Part shown: positions 32,117 through 43,900 of the stretch, piece after piece | Position numbering within the stretch: the stretch's first letter is position 1 | Layout of the letters: every line of letters starts with the position of its first letter | Origin: Procambarus clarkii | Taxonomy: Eukaryota > Arthropoda > Malacostraca > Decapoda > Cambaridae | Direction: 5' to 3' | DNA length: 64,000 nt | Assembly: GCF_040958095.1 (NCBI RefSeq) | Contig: NC_091172.1 | Location: 22,379,856 to 22,443,855 of the forward strand | The notes under the pieces: generated by a model | What the model was told of the DNA's origin: nothing | Seen by the model: only the letters and a program-made list of their open reading frames with translations | The model's database searches: none | Made by a program: the position numbers and the translations under genes

Positions 32117-32446
32117 ATATATATGTATATGTATATATATGTATATGTTAGTATATTTTGGTAGCAGTCTTTCCTGTAGACATATATTATTAAATATGAC
32201 CGAAAAAGTAAGATTAATAATTCTAACACGAATTTTCTCAATCTTTCGTACATTACGCTTCACTGTTGGAGGTAAATCAAAAATTAATTCTCCAAAATTC
32301 ATTTTTATTTCTAGTCTGACGCGACACGGGCGCGTTTCGTAAAACTTATTACATTTTCAAAGACTTTAGTTCACAAATACACAACTGAATAGAACTTACG
32401 TATCTCAGATTTTATATCTACATTTGAGTGAGGTGGGAGGGGTGAT

Positions 32447-33331
32447 GTGGCATTAACACAAGACAGAACAAGAGGGGATATTAATAGGGTATTAAAAGTA
32501 TCAACACAAGACAGAACACAAACAATCATTAGCCAGATACCCACACCCACGTACAGACTGGCGAAGCGACTCAACGGCCTGCTGACTCCTTATGTTCCTT
32601 GCGCCTTCAGCCTGAAGTCTCCAAAGGAATTTGTAGACTTACTGCGGGGCACACGGGCCACAGGGATAAGAGCCTCGTTGGACGTAGAATCGCTGTTTAC
32701 CAACGTACCTGTGGACGAGACAATCGGAATGATAGCCGACAGAGTGTATCGTGATCCAGCCTGTACTCCTCTTGACATACCAGAAAATATTCTGAGGAAA
32801 CTACTCCAAGCTTGGACTAAAGAGGCACCCTTCTTGAGCCCGGATGGGCACATGTATAAGCAAGTAGATGGGGTCGCCATGGGTTCTCCCCTAGGTGTCC
32901 TGTTTGCAAACTTCTATATGGGTACCATCGAGCAAAAAGTCTTAGTTGACATGAACTTGAAACCGGCCATATACTGCAGGTATGTTGACGACATTTTTAC
33001 ACAGGTACCTGATGTCAGACATCTGCAGGAGCTGAAGGAGGCATTTGAGCAGAGTTCCGTGCTGCGTTTCACTTACGAGATGGAAAAGGATGGGAAGCTG
33101 CCCTTTCTAGATGTAACAGTCATGGAAAAGGGCGGAGGTTTCCACACTGCAGTCTACACTAAGGAAACAAACATAGGAATGTGCCTAAATGCCAACAGCG
33201 ACTGCCCTGACAGGTACAAGAGGAGTGTTGTTAACGAAGTGAAAAAAGTAACTCACTATTTATTTTCTTATGCATTGTTTCGTCAATCTTCTAAGTTTAG
33301 TAACAGCAGAATTGCTGGAGTTTCTCAATAG
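32447..33331 (+). pseudogene. Penelope-like element reverse transcriptase
   Basis: The frame contains the characteristic PLE series: PTYRLAKRLNGLLTPYVP, ASLDVESLFTNVPVDETI, KQVDGVAMGSPLGVLFANFY, RYVDDIFTQVPD (about codon 180) and KLPFLDVTVMEK. The first 35 codons are unrelated or rearranged. After CPDRYKRSVVNE (about 33235) the protein departs from the family and ends at 33331, so the C-terminal part, including any GIY-YIG endonuclease, is missing. It is truncated at both ends and non-functional. Confidence 0.85.
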
Positions 33332-33909
33332 AAATGTCACAGTTTTTGGCATAATAATAATGTTTTTAAGTCACGTTTTTAAGTATCTTAAAAAAAAAAT
33401 TGTGAAGGTTTTGTAAGATTACTTCGTGGTTAGAATGCAATCAAAGAGATTACGCTGACACATGATTAGAATGATATTATTTTCTACTTAAACCGATTTT
33501 CAGTAAATCTTTATGTGGACCAAGCATTAGAGTGGATTTCATGAGGTTTGTAATGTTTCATATTGACATCAAATGCAACAAAAATAAGAATACAGTAATT
33601 AGGCTACTTTTTTATTACATTTGTCGTGTGTGGGTAGGCAGGCAGGAGAGTTACTCAGTAGAAGTTCTTGAGAAGCAGCATCACGTATAACATTTGAGGT
33701 TTAAGGCTCATACTCTGTATTCATATGAAAAATTAGTTTACTAAGAATTATTTTACACTATATATAATGTAGTATTTTCCCTTGTAAATTGATGTAAATA
33801 CGGTCGTTATATTGTATATTATTTAATCATAAAAAAGTTTTTCTGTGAAGACAAGATAAGTTTAATTAGTTTCAAGAAATAATATTTGGCAGTTGTAAAA
33901 AATTTATCA
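33332..33909. other. no gene seen
   Basis: This is AT-rich sequence downstream of the truncated Penelope-like RT. No coding frame or recognised repeat was found. Confidence 0.4.
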
Positions 33910-34626
33910 TTATCACTAGGATAACTTTTTTTTTATAAAAGCAAGTACAAATTGGGCAAACCCAAAATAGGCAAACACAAAAGTAAACAGAACACACAGA
34001 ACACAGGAGCAATACATGAAAACAAAAAGGGATACATAGAACAAAAAACAAAGGATGAAACATACAGGAGACAAAGTACAAAGAACATGAAACCCCCAAT
34101 CGGGCACAGCAAGTAAAACAAACATAAACATTGACAGAAACCAAAATATACAGAGAACACACAAAAAACATACCCATAAATCCGTAAATACATAAAAACA
34201 TATATACACAAAAACAGATAAAACAACCCTCCCTACAACCCAAGCACATAATCAGTAGTACATAATAACAGCCAGCCTCGCAGACCATACACTAAGAGGC
34301 ACAAGCACAAATCTACAAACAGCTACAATAAAATAACCAGAAACAGAAATTGAAATTGAAATTGAAATAAGTTTATTGAGGTAAAATACACACAAAGGGA
34401 TAAGGTAGCTCAAGCTATTCTCACCCCGTTCAGTACAACGTGTTAGTACATACATAGACACACATCACAAACAATAAACATGAAAGACATTCACACACGA
34501 GTAACTGAGTAACCGACACCACACAACAACCACAGAGAATATAGGAAACGATAAAGAAAAGACAAGAGAGCCGGGAACACACGCCACACCCACAGCCACA
34601 CGCAACCACCCACCCCACAAGTACAC
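33910..34626. repeat. CA-rich repeat and LINE/SINE 3' tail
   Basis: 33940-34340 is A/C-rich low-complexity sequence whose minus-strand frames (Cys, Phe, Val, Leu) are not credible proteins. 34345-34440 starts with repeated GAAATT and then AAGTTTATTGAGGTAAAATA. This matches the reversed 3' tail at 48715-48800 (GTTTATTGAGATAAGC, with a TTCAAG repeat), so it is a 3' end of a shared element in minus orientation. 34450-34626 is A/C-rich again. Confidence 0.55.
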
Positions 34627-35599
34627 TGTTACGACCCTGAGTTCTTATTTGGAAACCTGAGGTCAAATTGAGTTCTAAATAGTTATGTAAGAAGAATATT
34701 TAATTAACAATAACGTTTATATTCAGGGGCTTCTCATACCCCTGATACGTATTTGTTTGTCTCCCTTGCGAGACGTATGACGAATCTTGTTATTCACAGA
34801 TCATTCAGACTCTGGGCTTGTTGATTATTAAATATAAGATTGAACTAGTTATCAGCTATTCTTAGAATTGTTAAAGTAACTAGTAATGAATGTCGGTGAA
34901 GACTTGTAATGATTATGGCTGTACGATCAGTTAGGTATTTTCCCGGCAGCAGCTTGAGTCTGCTGCCGGGAACACTGGGCTGGGCGGGAGGTCTTTCTTC
35001 TGGTTCTGGCGGCTGTGGTGCTTACACTCTTCCTGTGGGCTCTGTTCTTCTCCTCCTTCTCTCTTCCCTTACTTTACTGTGTTTGTTATACAAGATAACT
35101 ATCTGACTGGGCATTACTATGTTACTGGCTAGGTGTGTATTTAGTTCTTGTGTAATCTAAGCTAGTGTTTGGGTATCTCTAAGTGTACTCTAGGGGGCAC
35201 TAGTGAACCCACTTATGCTTTAAGTCTGTGATGTCTATGATACAAGTGTGAGTCAGGAAAGTAGTCTTTACCCTAGTTGCAATTGTAAACCTTGCATCCT
35301 GCTTATGTGGAACAAGGTATTCAACAAAAGGTAGAGTGGTAAAGTGATTTATTGTAGTTTGTATATGTGGGGGTTATTAGAGGGTTTAATAAATAAGGAA
35401 TAAGCTAAGAGTATCTTTCATCCTGTTTAGAGGGGGAGTAGGTGACTACCTTAGACAGCAGACGTTTAGTCTAGCCAAACAAGTATTCATTGCTGGGAAC
35501 ATTCTTCCCTGGGGGCCAGGGCCTACCTATTCCTACTATTTTAAGAACTGTGATTTTCAATATTGAACCTTTCAGTACAACAACCTACCTCCTATAACA
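34627..35599 (+). repeat. 5' LTR of an LTR retrotransposon
   Basis: The sequence starts TGTTACGACCC at 34627 and ends CCTATAACA at 35599, the TG...CA ends expected for an LTR of about 970 bases. A primer-binding-site-like TGGGCGCCTGTCCGGG follows two bases later, and a gag-like frame starts 280 bases further on. No second LTR is found, so the 3' limit rests on the TG/CA rule and the primer-binding-like site. Confidence 0.65.
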
Positions 35600-35882
35600 A
35601 GTGGGCGCCTGTCCGGGAGCTGAAAAATTTTATATATAAATTGTAAAAAGTTAGATTTTTGAGTGCCGAAACTAAATTTGTTGCATTCCGCAGAACGGTT
35701 GTGTGGTAGCCTAGGGTCTAGGTCAACTAGCAAAGGATACATCTTACACTGTCTGGACATCCAACTGGATCACTTCATGATTGAGGTAATTGGGGCTTTG
35801 TAATAGGGGCTGTGAGAAATTTTTATATTTTTTTCAAATTGTTATTTTTATTTTTACTTTTGGCTAGTAGCTAGAATAATTA

Positions 35883-36428
35883 GTGATGGAAGCTAAATTG
35901 CAGGAACTGGCAAAGACACCTTCAGTGGTAGGGATTAAGAAGCTGACCAAAGCTAACTTAGTGTTGTTAGGCAAGGAATTGGGCCTCGAGTTATATGATG
36001 CTAATAAAAAGTGGGTCTTAACGAATGAACTTTTACAGAATTGCATAGACCAGGGCCTATTGGCAAGTGATACAATTTTATGCCAGGCCAGTCCAGCTGA
36101 AAGTGATGCTAGCAGGAATATAGAATTAGAAGTACAGCTAGCCCAATTAAGACTGACAGAACAAAATGCTAGAGTAGCAGAGCAAAAGGCTAAAGTAGAA
36201 AAGCAAAGGATCAAAAATGAGATGGAAAGAATTAGAGTAAATACCGCTGTACCACCACCTGCCGGGGGATTCAAACCCCAGGCATTATAATAAAAAGCAT
36301 AACCTGCCTGAATTTTCAGAGTCAGACCCTGAAAGATTTTTCAACCATTTTCAGAGACTGGCCAGGTCCATGAGCTGGCCAGAGGAAGAGTGGGTGAAAA
36401 TCCTACAGGAAAAACTTAGAGGTAAAGC
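35883..36428 (+). pseudogene. LTR retrotransposon gag, N-terminal part
   Basis: The frame 35883-36290 encodes a helical, SAP-like start (VGIKKLTKANLVLLGKELGL) and a charged coiled coil (LRLTEQNARVAEQKAKVEKQ). A 1-base shift leads into the capsid-like LPEFSESDPERFFNHFQRLA, then RSMSWPEEEWVKILQEKLRG, up to about 36428. There unrelated sequence begins. Together with the LTR this is the 5' end of a Ty3/gypsy-type element. Protease, RT and integrase are absent. Confidence 0.7.
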
Positions 36429-38740
36429 CAACACACACCGCCAATCGTACTCATGGGCACACAAGCCGAGGAACCCAGTAACACCACTGGGGCAACAGAC
36501 GGTAGGGAAGCTCTCTCCCCCACACCAACACAAGGCGACAGATCCGTAGCCACCAACAGGGGAAAATCCTCCTCCCGAAACAAATTCACTGGCGCAGCCG
36601 CCACACCAGTACAGACTGCCGCCAGGTACCTCTCAAGTCCACATCGAAAACATGTCCTGGGCTGCCCTGCATAGAAGGCGCGCATGGTGTAGCCCAGGGG
36701 TCTCCAAACTTTTCAATGTAAGGGCCACATTATATATTTCCCATATTTATGCGGGCCGGAGGAATAAAAAATGAAAAAAAACAAAAAACAAATCAGTGCA
36801 TTCACTATACACTCTTTTATGATACTACCATCAGTGAAAGGTTTTTCTTTTTTAGCCAACACATAGGCAACTTTGTAACTGGCTCTAGTTGAAGTTTCAT
36901 TTTCAGATTTTTTCTTACTGAAAACAGCTTGTTGAGAATGCAGACTGTGCTGAAATGATTCAAACTTTTTAGTGCGTTCTGCTCCTGTGATGTGAGAATA
37001 ACTTGAGCCATGTTTAGATTCATAGTGCCGACGAATATTGTATTCCTTCAGAACAGCAACACTGTCTCTACATATTATGCATAAAGCTTTATAATTTGCT
37101 ATCACAAAAAAGTACTTTATCTTCCATTCGTCATTGAACCGACGGCACTCAATGTCCACTTTTCTTTTCTTTATCTTTTCCATATCTGAAAACATAAGGG
37201 TAAAATAAATGAAATAAATTCTACAGGAAAAAAACAGCTTGTATGTGGTGTTAAAAAGCATAGCATATTATTATAAAGTGGTAAATATTATGGCTTTCGT
37301 TGATAAAATATTATGGCTTTCGTTGATAAACTTAATGGTTACCATTTTAACTATTTTAAACATGCAATATTTTTGGCTACAATAGTATTATTGCTATTTT
37401 GTATAACTAAGATAAAGGCATTGTCAAAGTACAGAGAAAAGAATATTGTACAGTGTTTGTGCTCCCTGAAACGGAAGCAGCGAAGCCCCACTCGCCCTCC
37501 ATCCCCACAATATACAGTTATACACAACTGATTGGTTGTAATGCACAACACATACCTACCAGTATTAGTGTCTGTGCGTCACACTATCGAGAGAGAGGAA
37601 AACTGACTCGGGTTGAGCGCCACCAGTCAGCAGCCCCAGCTTTGAATAATTCTGCGATGCCATTCGTACGATAATTATTTTTTCAAGGCCACCACACAGG
37701 GATTTGTTTGGAGGGCCGGATGAAATTATGTGGCGGGCCGGATGTGGCCCGCGGGCCATAGTTTGGAGACCCCTGGACTGTAGCCCATCAACGTGATAGT
37801 TGACGGAACAGGAGACTTAAGATGCAGGGCGAGGGTCCTGGTACCGCACGAGAACCCCCTTCATCTGCAGGAAGAGATGGAATTCAACGGGAGTGACACC
37901 ATGGTCCCATAGTTTCCAAAATATTGCCGAAGCAGGTCGTCTGAGAACTCAAAAGGGACCCCCCCATGCAGCACCACATAAGTGAGTGAGCAGCATCGGT
38001 CGGAGACAGAGACGGTACCACCGTCATCAGGAAAGGTAAACTAACGCCCATCATAACGGGCCACAAAGTCGTTATAAACAGCCGGTGAATGGAACTTAAC
38101 AAGTACCCGGTGGTTCGTGAGGAGCTGTACACCAAAGACATCCGGTACCTGAACGCGGAACATATCTAACATAACAATTTCCACGGCAAGGTTCGATTCC
38201 CTGCCAGAGAACTATGGGCCAATCGTCTGCGAACGGCGAATAGAGGGAAGGGGGTCCCCATGACGCCACACAAACAGTTGGAGGGCTGCGCCCCTAGTCA
38301 GGACACCAACAGCCGGGTCAACACTCTCATGTACACCTCTTTGGCCATAACAGTTGAACGGCAGAATTGGTATTAACCCCTGGAGGGTTATCAAGGCAAC
38401 CACAAGTGCTTACTAACCAACAATTCTTTGGACCTCGACATAGTCCAGAGCCAAAGTAAATTCCCAATTTGTATACACCGAGAAGCGAGATACACCTGTC
38501 GGGGTATACACAGTGGAATAATGTAAGTGAGGCAAGTTGTTATCAGGGAGTGAGGACTCGTGGGAGGCGTGTGAGGCCGGGTAGCCTGGCTGGGGCCCAC
38601 ACTGCCTGCCTCGCTATCACAGTAAGTGGCTGCTTCAGTCAGGTGTAGGACACAACCTTACTGCGGTATGTATTAAACAAATATTTTAAATTTATTCCGA
38701 AAGGCGAGTTTATCGGGAAGTGTCAGTAATCATGTGTGTG
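36429..38740. other. unclassified GC-rich DNA around the hAT element
   Basis: 36429-36687 and 37787-38640 appear to be one interrupted, repeat-like region into which the hAT element inserted. Short plus-strand pieces such as VIVDGTGDLRCRARVLVPHE after 37787 look protein-like but are broken by stops. I do not recognise the family. 38641-38740 is unremarkable. Confidence 0.4.
36688..37786 (-). mobile_element. hAT (Charlie-like) element with both ends
   Basis: The terminal inverted repeats AGGGGTCTCCAAAC (36696) and GTTTGGAGACCCCT (37761-37774) are flanked by TGTAGCCC at 36688-36695 and 37779-37786, the 8-base duplication typical of hAT. On the minus strand from 37186, MEKIKKRKVDIECRRFNDEW, CIICRDSVAVLKEYNIRRHY and ESKHG form the BED-type zinc finger N-terminus seen in GTF2IRD2/ZBED-like hAT transposases. 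The frame runs to about 36790 and then into the internal repeat. The catalytic domain is deleted, so it is non-autonomous. Confidence 0.85.
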
Positions 38741-39962
38741 TGAACACCCCGCCATAGCAGCAGTACAACACCCCGCCATAGCAGCAGTACAACACCCCGC
38801 CATAGCAGCATGTGCAACACCCCGCCATAGCAGCAGTACAACACCCCGCCATAGCAGCATGTGCAACACCCCGCCATACCAGCAGTACAACACGCCGCCA
38901 TAGCAGCAGTACAACACCCCGCCATAGCAGCAGTACAACACCCCGCCATAGCAGCATGTGCAACACCCCGCCATAGCAGCAGTACAACACCCCGCCATAG
39001 CAGCAGTACAACACCCCGCCATAGCAGCAGTACAACACCCCGCCATAGCAGCATGTGCAACACCCCGCCATAGCAGCATGTGCAACACCCCGCCATAGCA
39101 GCAGTACAACACCCCGCCATAGCAGCAGTACAACACCCCGCCATAGCAGCAGTACAACACCCCGCCATAGCAGCATGTGCAACACCCCGCCATAGCAGCA
39201 GTACAACACCCCGCCATAGCAGCAGTACAACACCCCGCCATAGCAGCAGTACAACACCCCGCCATAGCAGCATGTGCAACACCCCGCCATAGCAGCATGT
39301 GCAACACCCCGCCATAGCAGCAGTACAACACCCCGCCATAGCAGCAGTACAACACCCCGCCATAGCAGCAGTACAACACCCCGCCATAGCAGCAGTACAA
39401 CACCCCGCCATAGCAGCATGTGCAACACCCCGCCATAGCAGCAGTACAACACCCCGCCATAGCAGCAGTACAACACCCCGCCATAGCAGCAGTACAACAC
39501 CCCGCCATAGCAGCATGTGCAACACCCCGCCATAGCAGCAGTACAACACCCCGCCATAGCAGCAGTACAACACCCCGCCATAGCAGCAGTACAACACCCC
39601 GCCATAGCAGCATGTGCAACACCCCGCCATAGCAGCAGTACAACACCCCGCCATACCAGCAGTACAACACCCCGCCATAGCAGCATGTGCAACACCCCGC
39701 CATACCAGCAGTACAACACCCCGCCATAGCAGCATGTGCAACACCCCGCCATAGCAGCAGTGCAACACCCCGCCATACCAGCAGTACAACACCCCGCCAT
39801 AGCAGCAGTACAACACCCCGCCATACCAGCAGTACAACACCCCGCCATAGCAGCAGTACAACACCCCGCCATAGCAGCAGTACAACACCCCGCCATAGCA
39901 GCAGTACAACACCCCGCCATAGCAGCATGTGCAACACCCCGCCATAGCAGCATGTGCAACAC
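38741..39962. repeat. 24/25-base minisatellite with higher-order structure
   Basis: About 50 units of AACACCCCGCCATAGCAGCA followed by GTAC (24 bases) or TGTGC (25 bases). The 25-base variant usually recurs every fourth unit, giving a 97-base period, and a block of about 219 bases recurs from 38861, 39080 and 39299. A G-to-C variant (CATACCAGCAG) is concentrated near both ends. All six reading frames are open through it, producing Cys/Tyr/Gly or His/Ser-rich pseudo-proteins. These are not genes. Confidence 0.95.
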
Positions 39963-40398
39963 TCCAAACTGATTGTTGCTGCCGGAGACTTCATTGTGCA
40001 CCTCATACTCATATGTAAGCCTTAACGCAACAAAGGATTACAGACGACACAAAAAGTCTTAAATCAGACCTCAGCGGGAATTTTTACATTTACAATTATA
40101 TTTAACCTCTACACCTTACAGTTATGACAGTTGATAAAACTTTGTTGGCATTGCACCATCTATGTATTTACAATATATATTACAACATTATTGGTAAGTC
40201 TTTTAATAATTTACATTATATTATACATTCTTGGTAAGTCTTTTGTTTTGTTAATATTTCTGTCCAAGTTCGCGAAGAACCTTCAATTTCTTCTACTTTC
40301 ATGTGGTTCTTCCTACTCAGTAACTGATGATGGATGGAATAGTTAGTGTAGACTGGCTTTAGCCTCCAGGTGGTGCGTGCTGGGGTAGTGACTTTTCA
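39963..40398. other. no gene seen
   Basis: This is an AT-rich interval between the minisatellite and a SINE tail pair. It contains two TTGGTAAGTCTTTT blocks (40190 and 40230). No coding signal was found. Confidence 0.4.
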
Positions 40399-40512
40399 GG
40401 TGAACAAATCCACAAGGGCCGTGATGAGGGTTCGAACCTACGTCCAGGATGGTCCCAGACCCCAGACGCTGGTTCGAATCCTCATCACGGTCCTTGTGGA
40501 TTTGTTCATAAG
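40399..40512. repeat. head-to-head pair of SINE 3' tails
   Basis: GAACAAATCCACAAGGGCCG at 40399 and its reverse complement near 40510 bracket a palindrome of about 110 bases. Each half includes a B-box-like GGTTCGAA(T/C)CC. A third single copy in plus orientation lies at 47083-47165. This is a tRNA-derived SINE tail in inverted duplicate. Confidence 0.7.
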
Positions 40513-40934
40513 ATGCATCACGCTATTGTGATTTCTGTGTATATGGACTCTTCAGGTCTTAATTACACAAACTAATGAAATAATTAGGAATAAAATATGT
40601 GATTGAGAAGGGAAGGGAATTATGAGGAGAAAGCGCCAAGCCATCACGATTATATAGCAAATGGAAGGGTCTATGTGATGGATTTTTTGTTAGTTTATTG
40701 TGCACCCCATACTCATCCTTGAGCGGTAGCGCAAAAAAAAGGATTACATAGGGCACAAAATGTCTTTATCAGACCTCAAAGGAGATTATTACATTAAACA
40801 ATTTCATCTATCCTTCGCACCTTATAATTATAATGTCAGCTAGTTATAGAGAATGTCCCATTTCAATAGCTATGTATTTCTAGTTAATCATGATACATTT
40901 ATGGTAGCTAGATCTTACCGTCGTTATTCCGCAG

Positions 40935-43900
40935 ATGCTGACGTTGCTGCTGGTGGTGGGTGTAGGCGTCGCTGTAGCGGGCGCCCACACCCCGGCTTCA
41001 TGCCTCTACGAGGACATTCGTGGCACCTGGGTTCTGACAGAGACGGAACGCACAGAAGACCACACCATCACCTGTGATGAGCTGGGCACCACCCCCCACA
41101 CCAAGACCTTCACCCTAAGCTTCCCCAACACCGCCGTGGATGAGATAGGCAACCAGGGCACCTGGACCATGGTCGCTGACCAGGGCTTCGAGGTGGGTGG
41201 GAACTGTGCTCTTGTTGTCGGGGAGCAGTTGTTACTGCCGCTGCTGCTCCTCTGGTGACAATAGTGAGCTTTTTGTAAGGGGGTGTGAAGGAGGAGGGAC
41301 ACTGTATTCCCTATTGTTGGATATGCTTGAATATATACAATTCCTGTTCCCGCAGTGATAATGACGTTTTATAATACCTGAGTGTGGGAGATGTTGCGGG
41401 TGTTTGGCATGGTGAGTCTTACGTTTCCAAGTCAGTTCACAGACACAAGTTAGCGTGAGAATCACATGAGTGTACATATGGTGTTACTGTATATAAACGC
41501 TAGTTTGATAAGACAAGATGACACGCACAGTGATATCAGATGGACGCTATGTATCTGTGAGGCCATTGAATGGGATCACGGGGGAGACATCTCCCGTCAC
41601 GCAGGGTGCAGTCGCACCTCCACAGATCTCCAGTATCAGCTTTTGATACTGGTAATGGCTCAAAATGGCCACCACTTACGGGCTATTCATGCCCGTGCCA
41701 CCTACTGGGTGGCTTAATCTTCATCAATCATCAATCAATCGAATGGGATCGAACCCACAACCCTGGACTCTCCAAGCATACACACTGAATCATGATGAGC
41801 TCAAGGATCCCTAGTACCAGACTTGGAGTTTAAAAGGCAGCATCCGATACCACAATCAACGTTTTACGAGGTACCCGGACAGTAGGACCCAAGATATCAA
41901 AGACCCATAGCTTTCCACATATAATGCATTTGTAAATATCAAGATAAAAATTAAACCACTACTTATTTTGCCCTACTTTATTTTTTATACAATACTTTTG
42001 TATACAAATATTATCCTATTTTAGTTTTGTATACAATAGATATTGTCAGAATAGGAGAGTAGGTAAAAGACCACAACTAATACACCAGTCTATACCACAA
42101 CTAATACACCAGTCTATACCACAACTAATACACCAGTCTATACCACAACTAATACACCAGTCTATACCACAACTAATACACCAGTCTATACAATAACTAA
42201 TACACCAGTCTATACAACAACTAATACACCAGTCTATACCACAACTAATACACCAGTCTATACAACAACTAATACACCAGTCTATACCACAACTAATACA
42301 CCAGTCTATACAACAACTAATACACCAGTCTATACCACAACTAATACACCAGTCTATACCACAACTGTATATACGTGTCCCTCCCCAATTAGTGACTATT
42401 TCTGAACCTCATATTGTTAACATGACTCAAGTTCATCTTACTGGCTAGGTAAGGATCAACGAGCGGTCATACTTCGCCTTCTCCTCCTACGAGGTGGTCG
42501 GCAACTTGACCGTCTCCCAGTGTGACCGCACCTTGAATGGCTGGGCCAGGGACCGCACCGTCAGGAACTGGTCTTGCTTCAACGCTAAAAAAGTTACTAA
42601 GGTATATTGTCTTGTTATGGGATGGTATAACGGCTTCCGTTGTCGTGTGTTGAGTTCGGCCTCCGATGTCATGTGATGACTGTAGCTTGCGTTGTCATGT
42701 GATGAGTACGGCTTCCGTTGGCATGTGATGAGTACAGCTTCCGTTGTCATGTGGTGAGAACGGTCTCCGTTATGTGACGAATACATCAGTTGCTTAAATG
42801 ACAACGGGTGTAGTACTAAGCATCCACCAGTCTCAGGAGACTATGGAGTTGCGCTCTGGTTGTCGGTCTGGAGCGGCCTCACCAGGGCGCAAAGCCTGGG
42901 TAGGTTGACATGGAGGAAAATCTGTTACCCAGGCAGCAGGTCCCCCACTCTCCACGGCGACGAAAGTCTCCAATGGAAAGGCAAACGCCAATACAATTGG
43001 TTCCAGCGCCGTCGCAGGAACTGAGAGCTCCGAGGTTGACCTAGAAGTTGGTGAAAAAAAGGCTCTACAGGGACTCCAACCCCGGAGACCGCCGTGGTCG
43101 GGGCCGGAGAAGAACCACCCCATCAAGGGCATGAACGACCCCGGCCTCCTGAAGCAGAGCCTGGGGGGCCGCACGAGCCCCAGGAGGTGGACGTCCCGGT
43201 CCCGCACCTACGGGTTCCTGACAGTGAGCGTCACAGCCCTCCTTCACCCGAGGCCGGCCTCCTTCAAGACCAAGCAGAAGGAAGAGTGATAATTATCAAT
43301 TAATTATATTATTTTTATAATAATTATTATACTAATAATTGTTGTATTTAATAATTATCACTTATTGTAATGCTGTATTTATTTTATTTATTATTATTTT
43401 GTATTTATAATTATCACCAAGTAGAAGGAAGAGTGATACTTATCAATTAATTATATTATTATAATAATAATTGTTGTATTTAATAATTATCACTCTTCCT
43501 TCTGCTTGGTGATAATTGTAAATACAACATAATAATAATAAAATATTATTATTTTTATGTTATTAATACCAGCAGAAGGAATAGTGATAATTATCAATTA
43601 ATTATATTATTAATATAATAATTATTATAATAATAATTGTTGTACTTAATAATTATCACTCTTCCTTCTACTTGGTCTTGAAGGAGGCCGGCCTCGGGTG
43701 AAGGAGGGCTGTGACGCTCACTGTCAGGAACCCGCAGGTGCGGGACCGGGCCGTCCACCTCCCGAGGGTCGTGCGGCCCCCCAGGCTCTGCTTCAGGAGG
43801 CTGGGGTCGTTCATGCCCTTGATGGGGTGGTTCTTCTCCGGCCCCGACCACGGCGGTCTCCGGGTTTGGAGTCCCTGTAGAGCCTTTTTTTCACCAACTT

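Noticed and set aside
31742-32400. Hammerhead ribozyme, as known in some Penelope-like elements
   Set aside because: I searched by eye for CTGATGA and GAAAC core pairs in the right order on both strands and did not find them. A covariance-model search would be decisive.
33872-34288. Cys/Phe/Val-rich minus-strand frames
   Set aside because: Overlapping frames in A/C-rich low-complexity sequence with no family features.
38741-39962. CRISPR-like array
   Set aside because: Units are directly adjacent with no spacers, and the context is eukaryotic.
38710-40012. Three overlapping minus-strand frames of more than 400 codons and several plus-strand frames
   Set aside because: All are translations of the same 24/25-base minisatellite in different frames. 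Composition is purely repetitive and no start context or homology is present.
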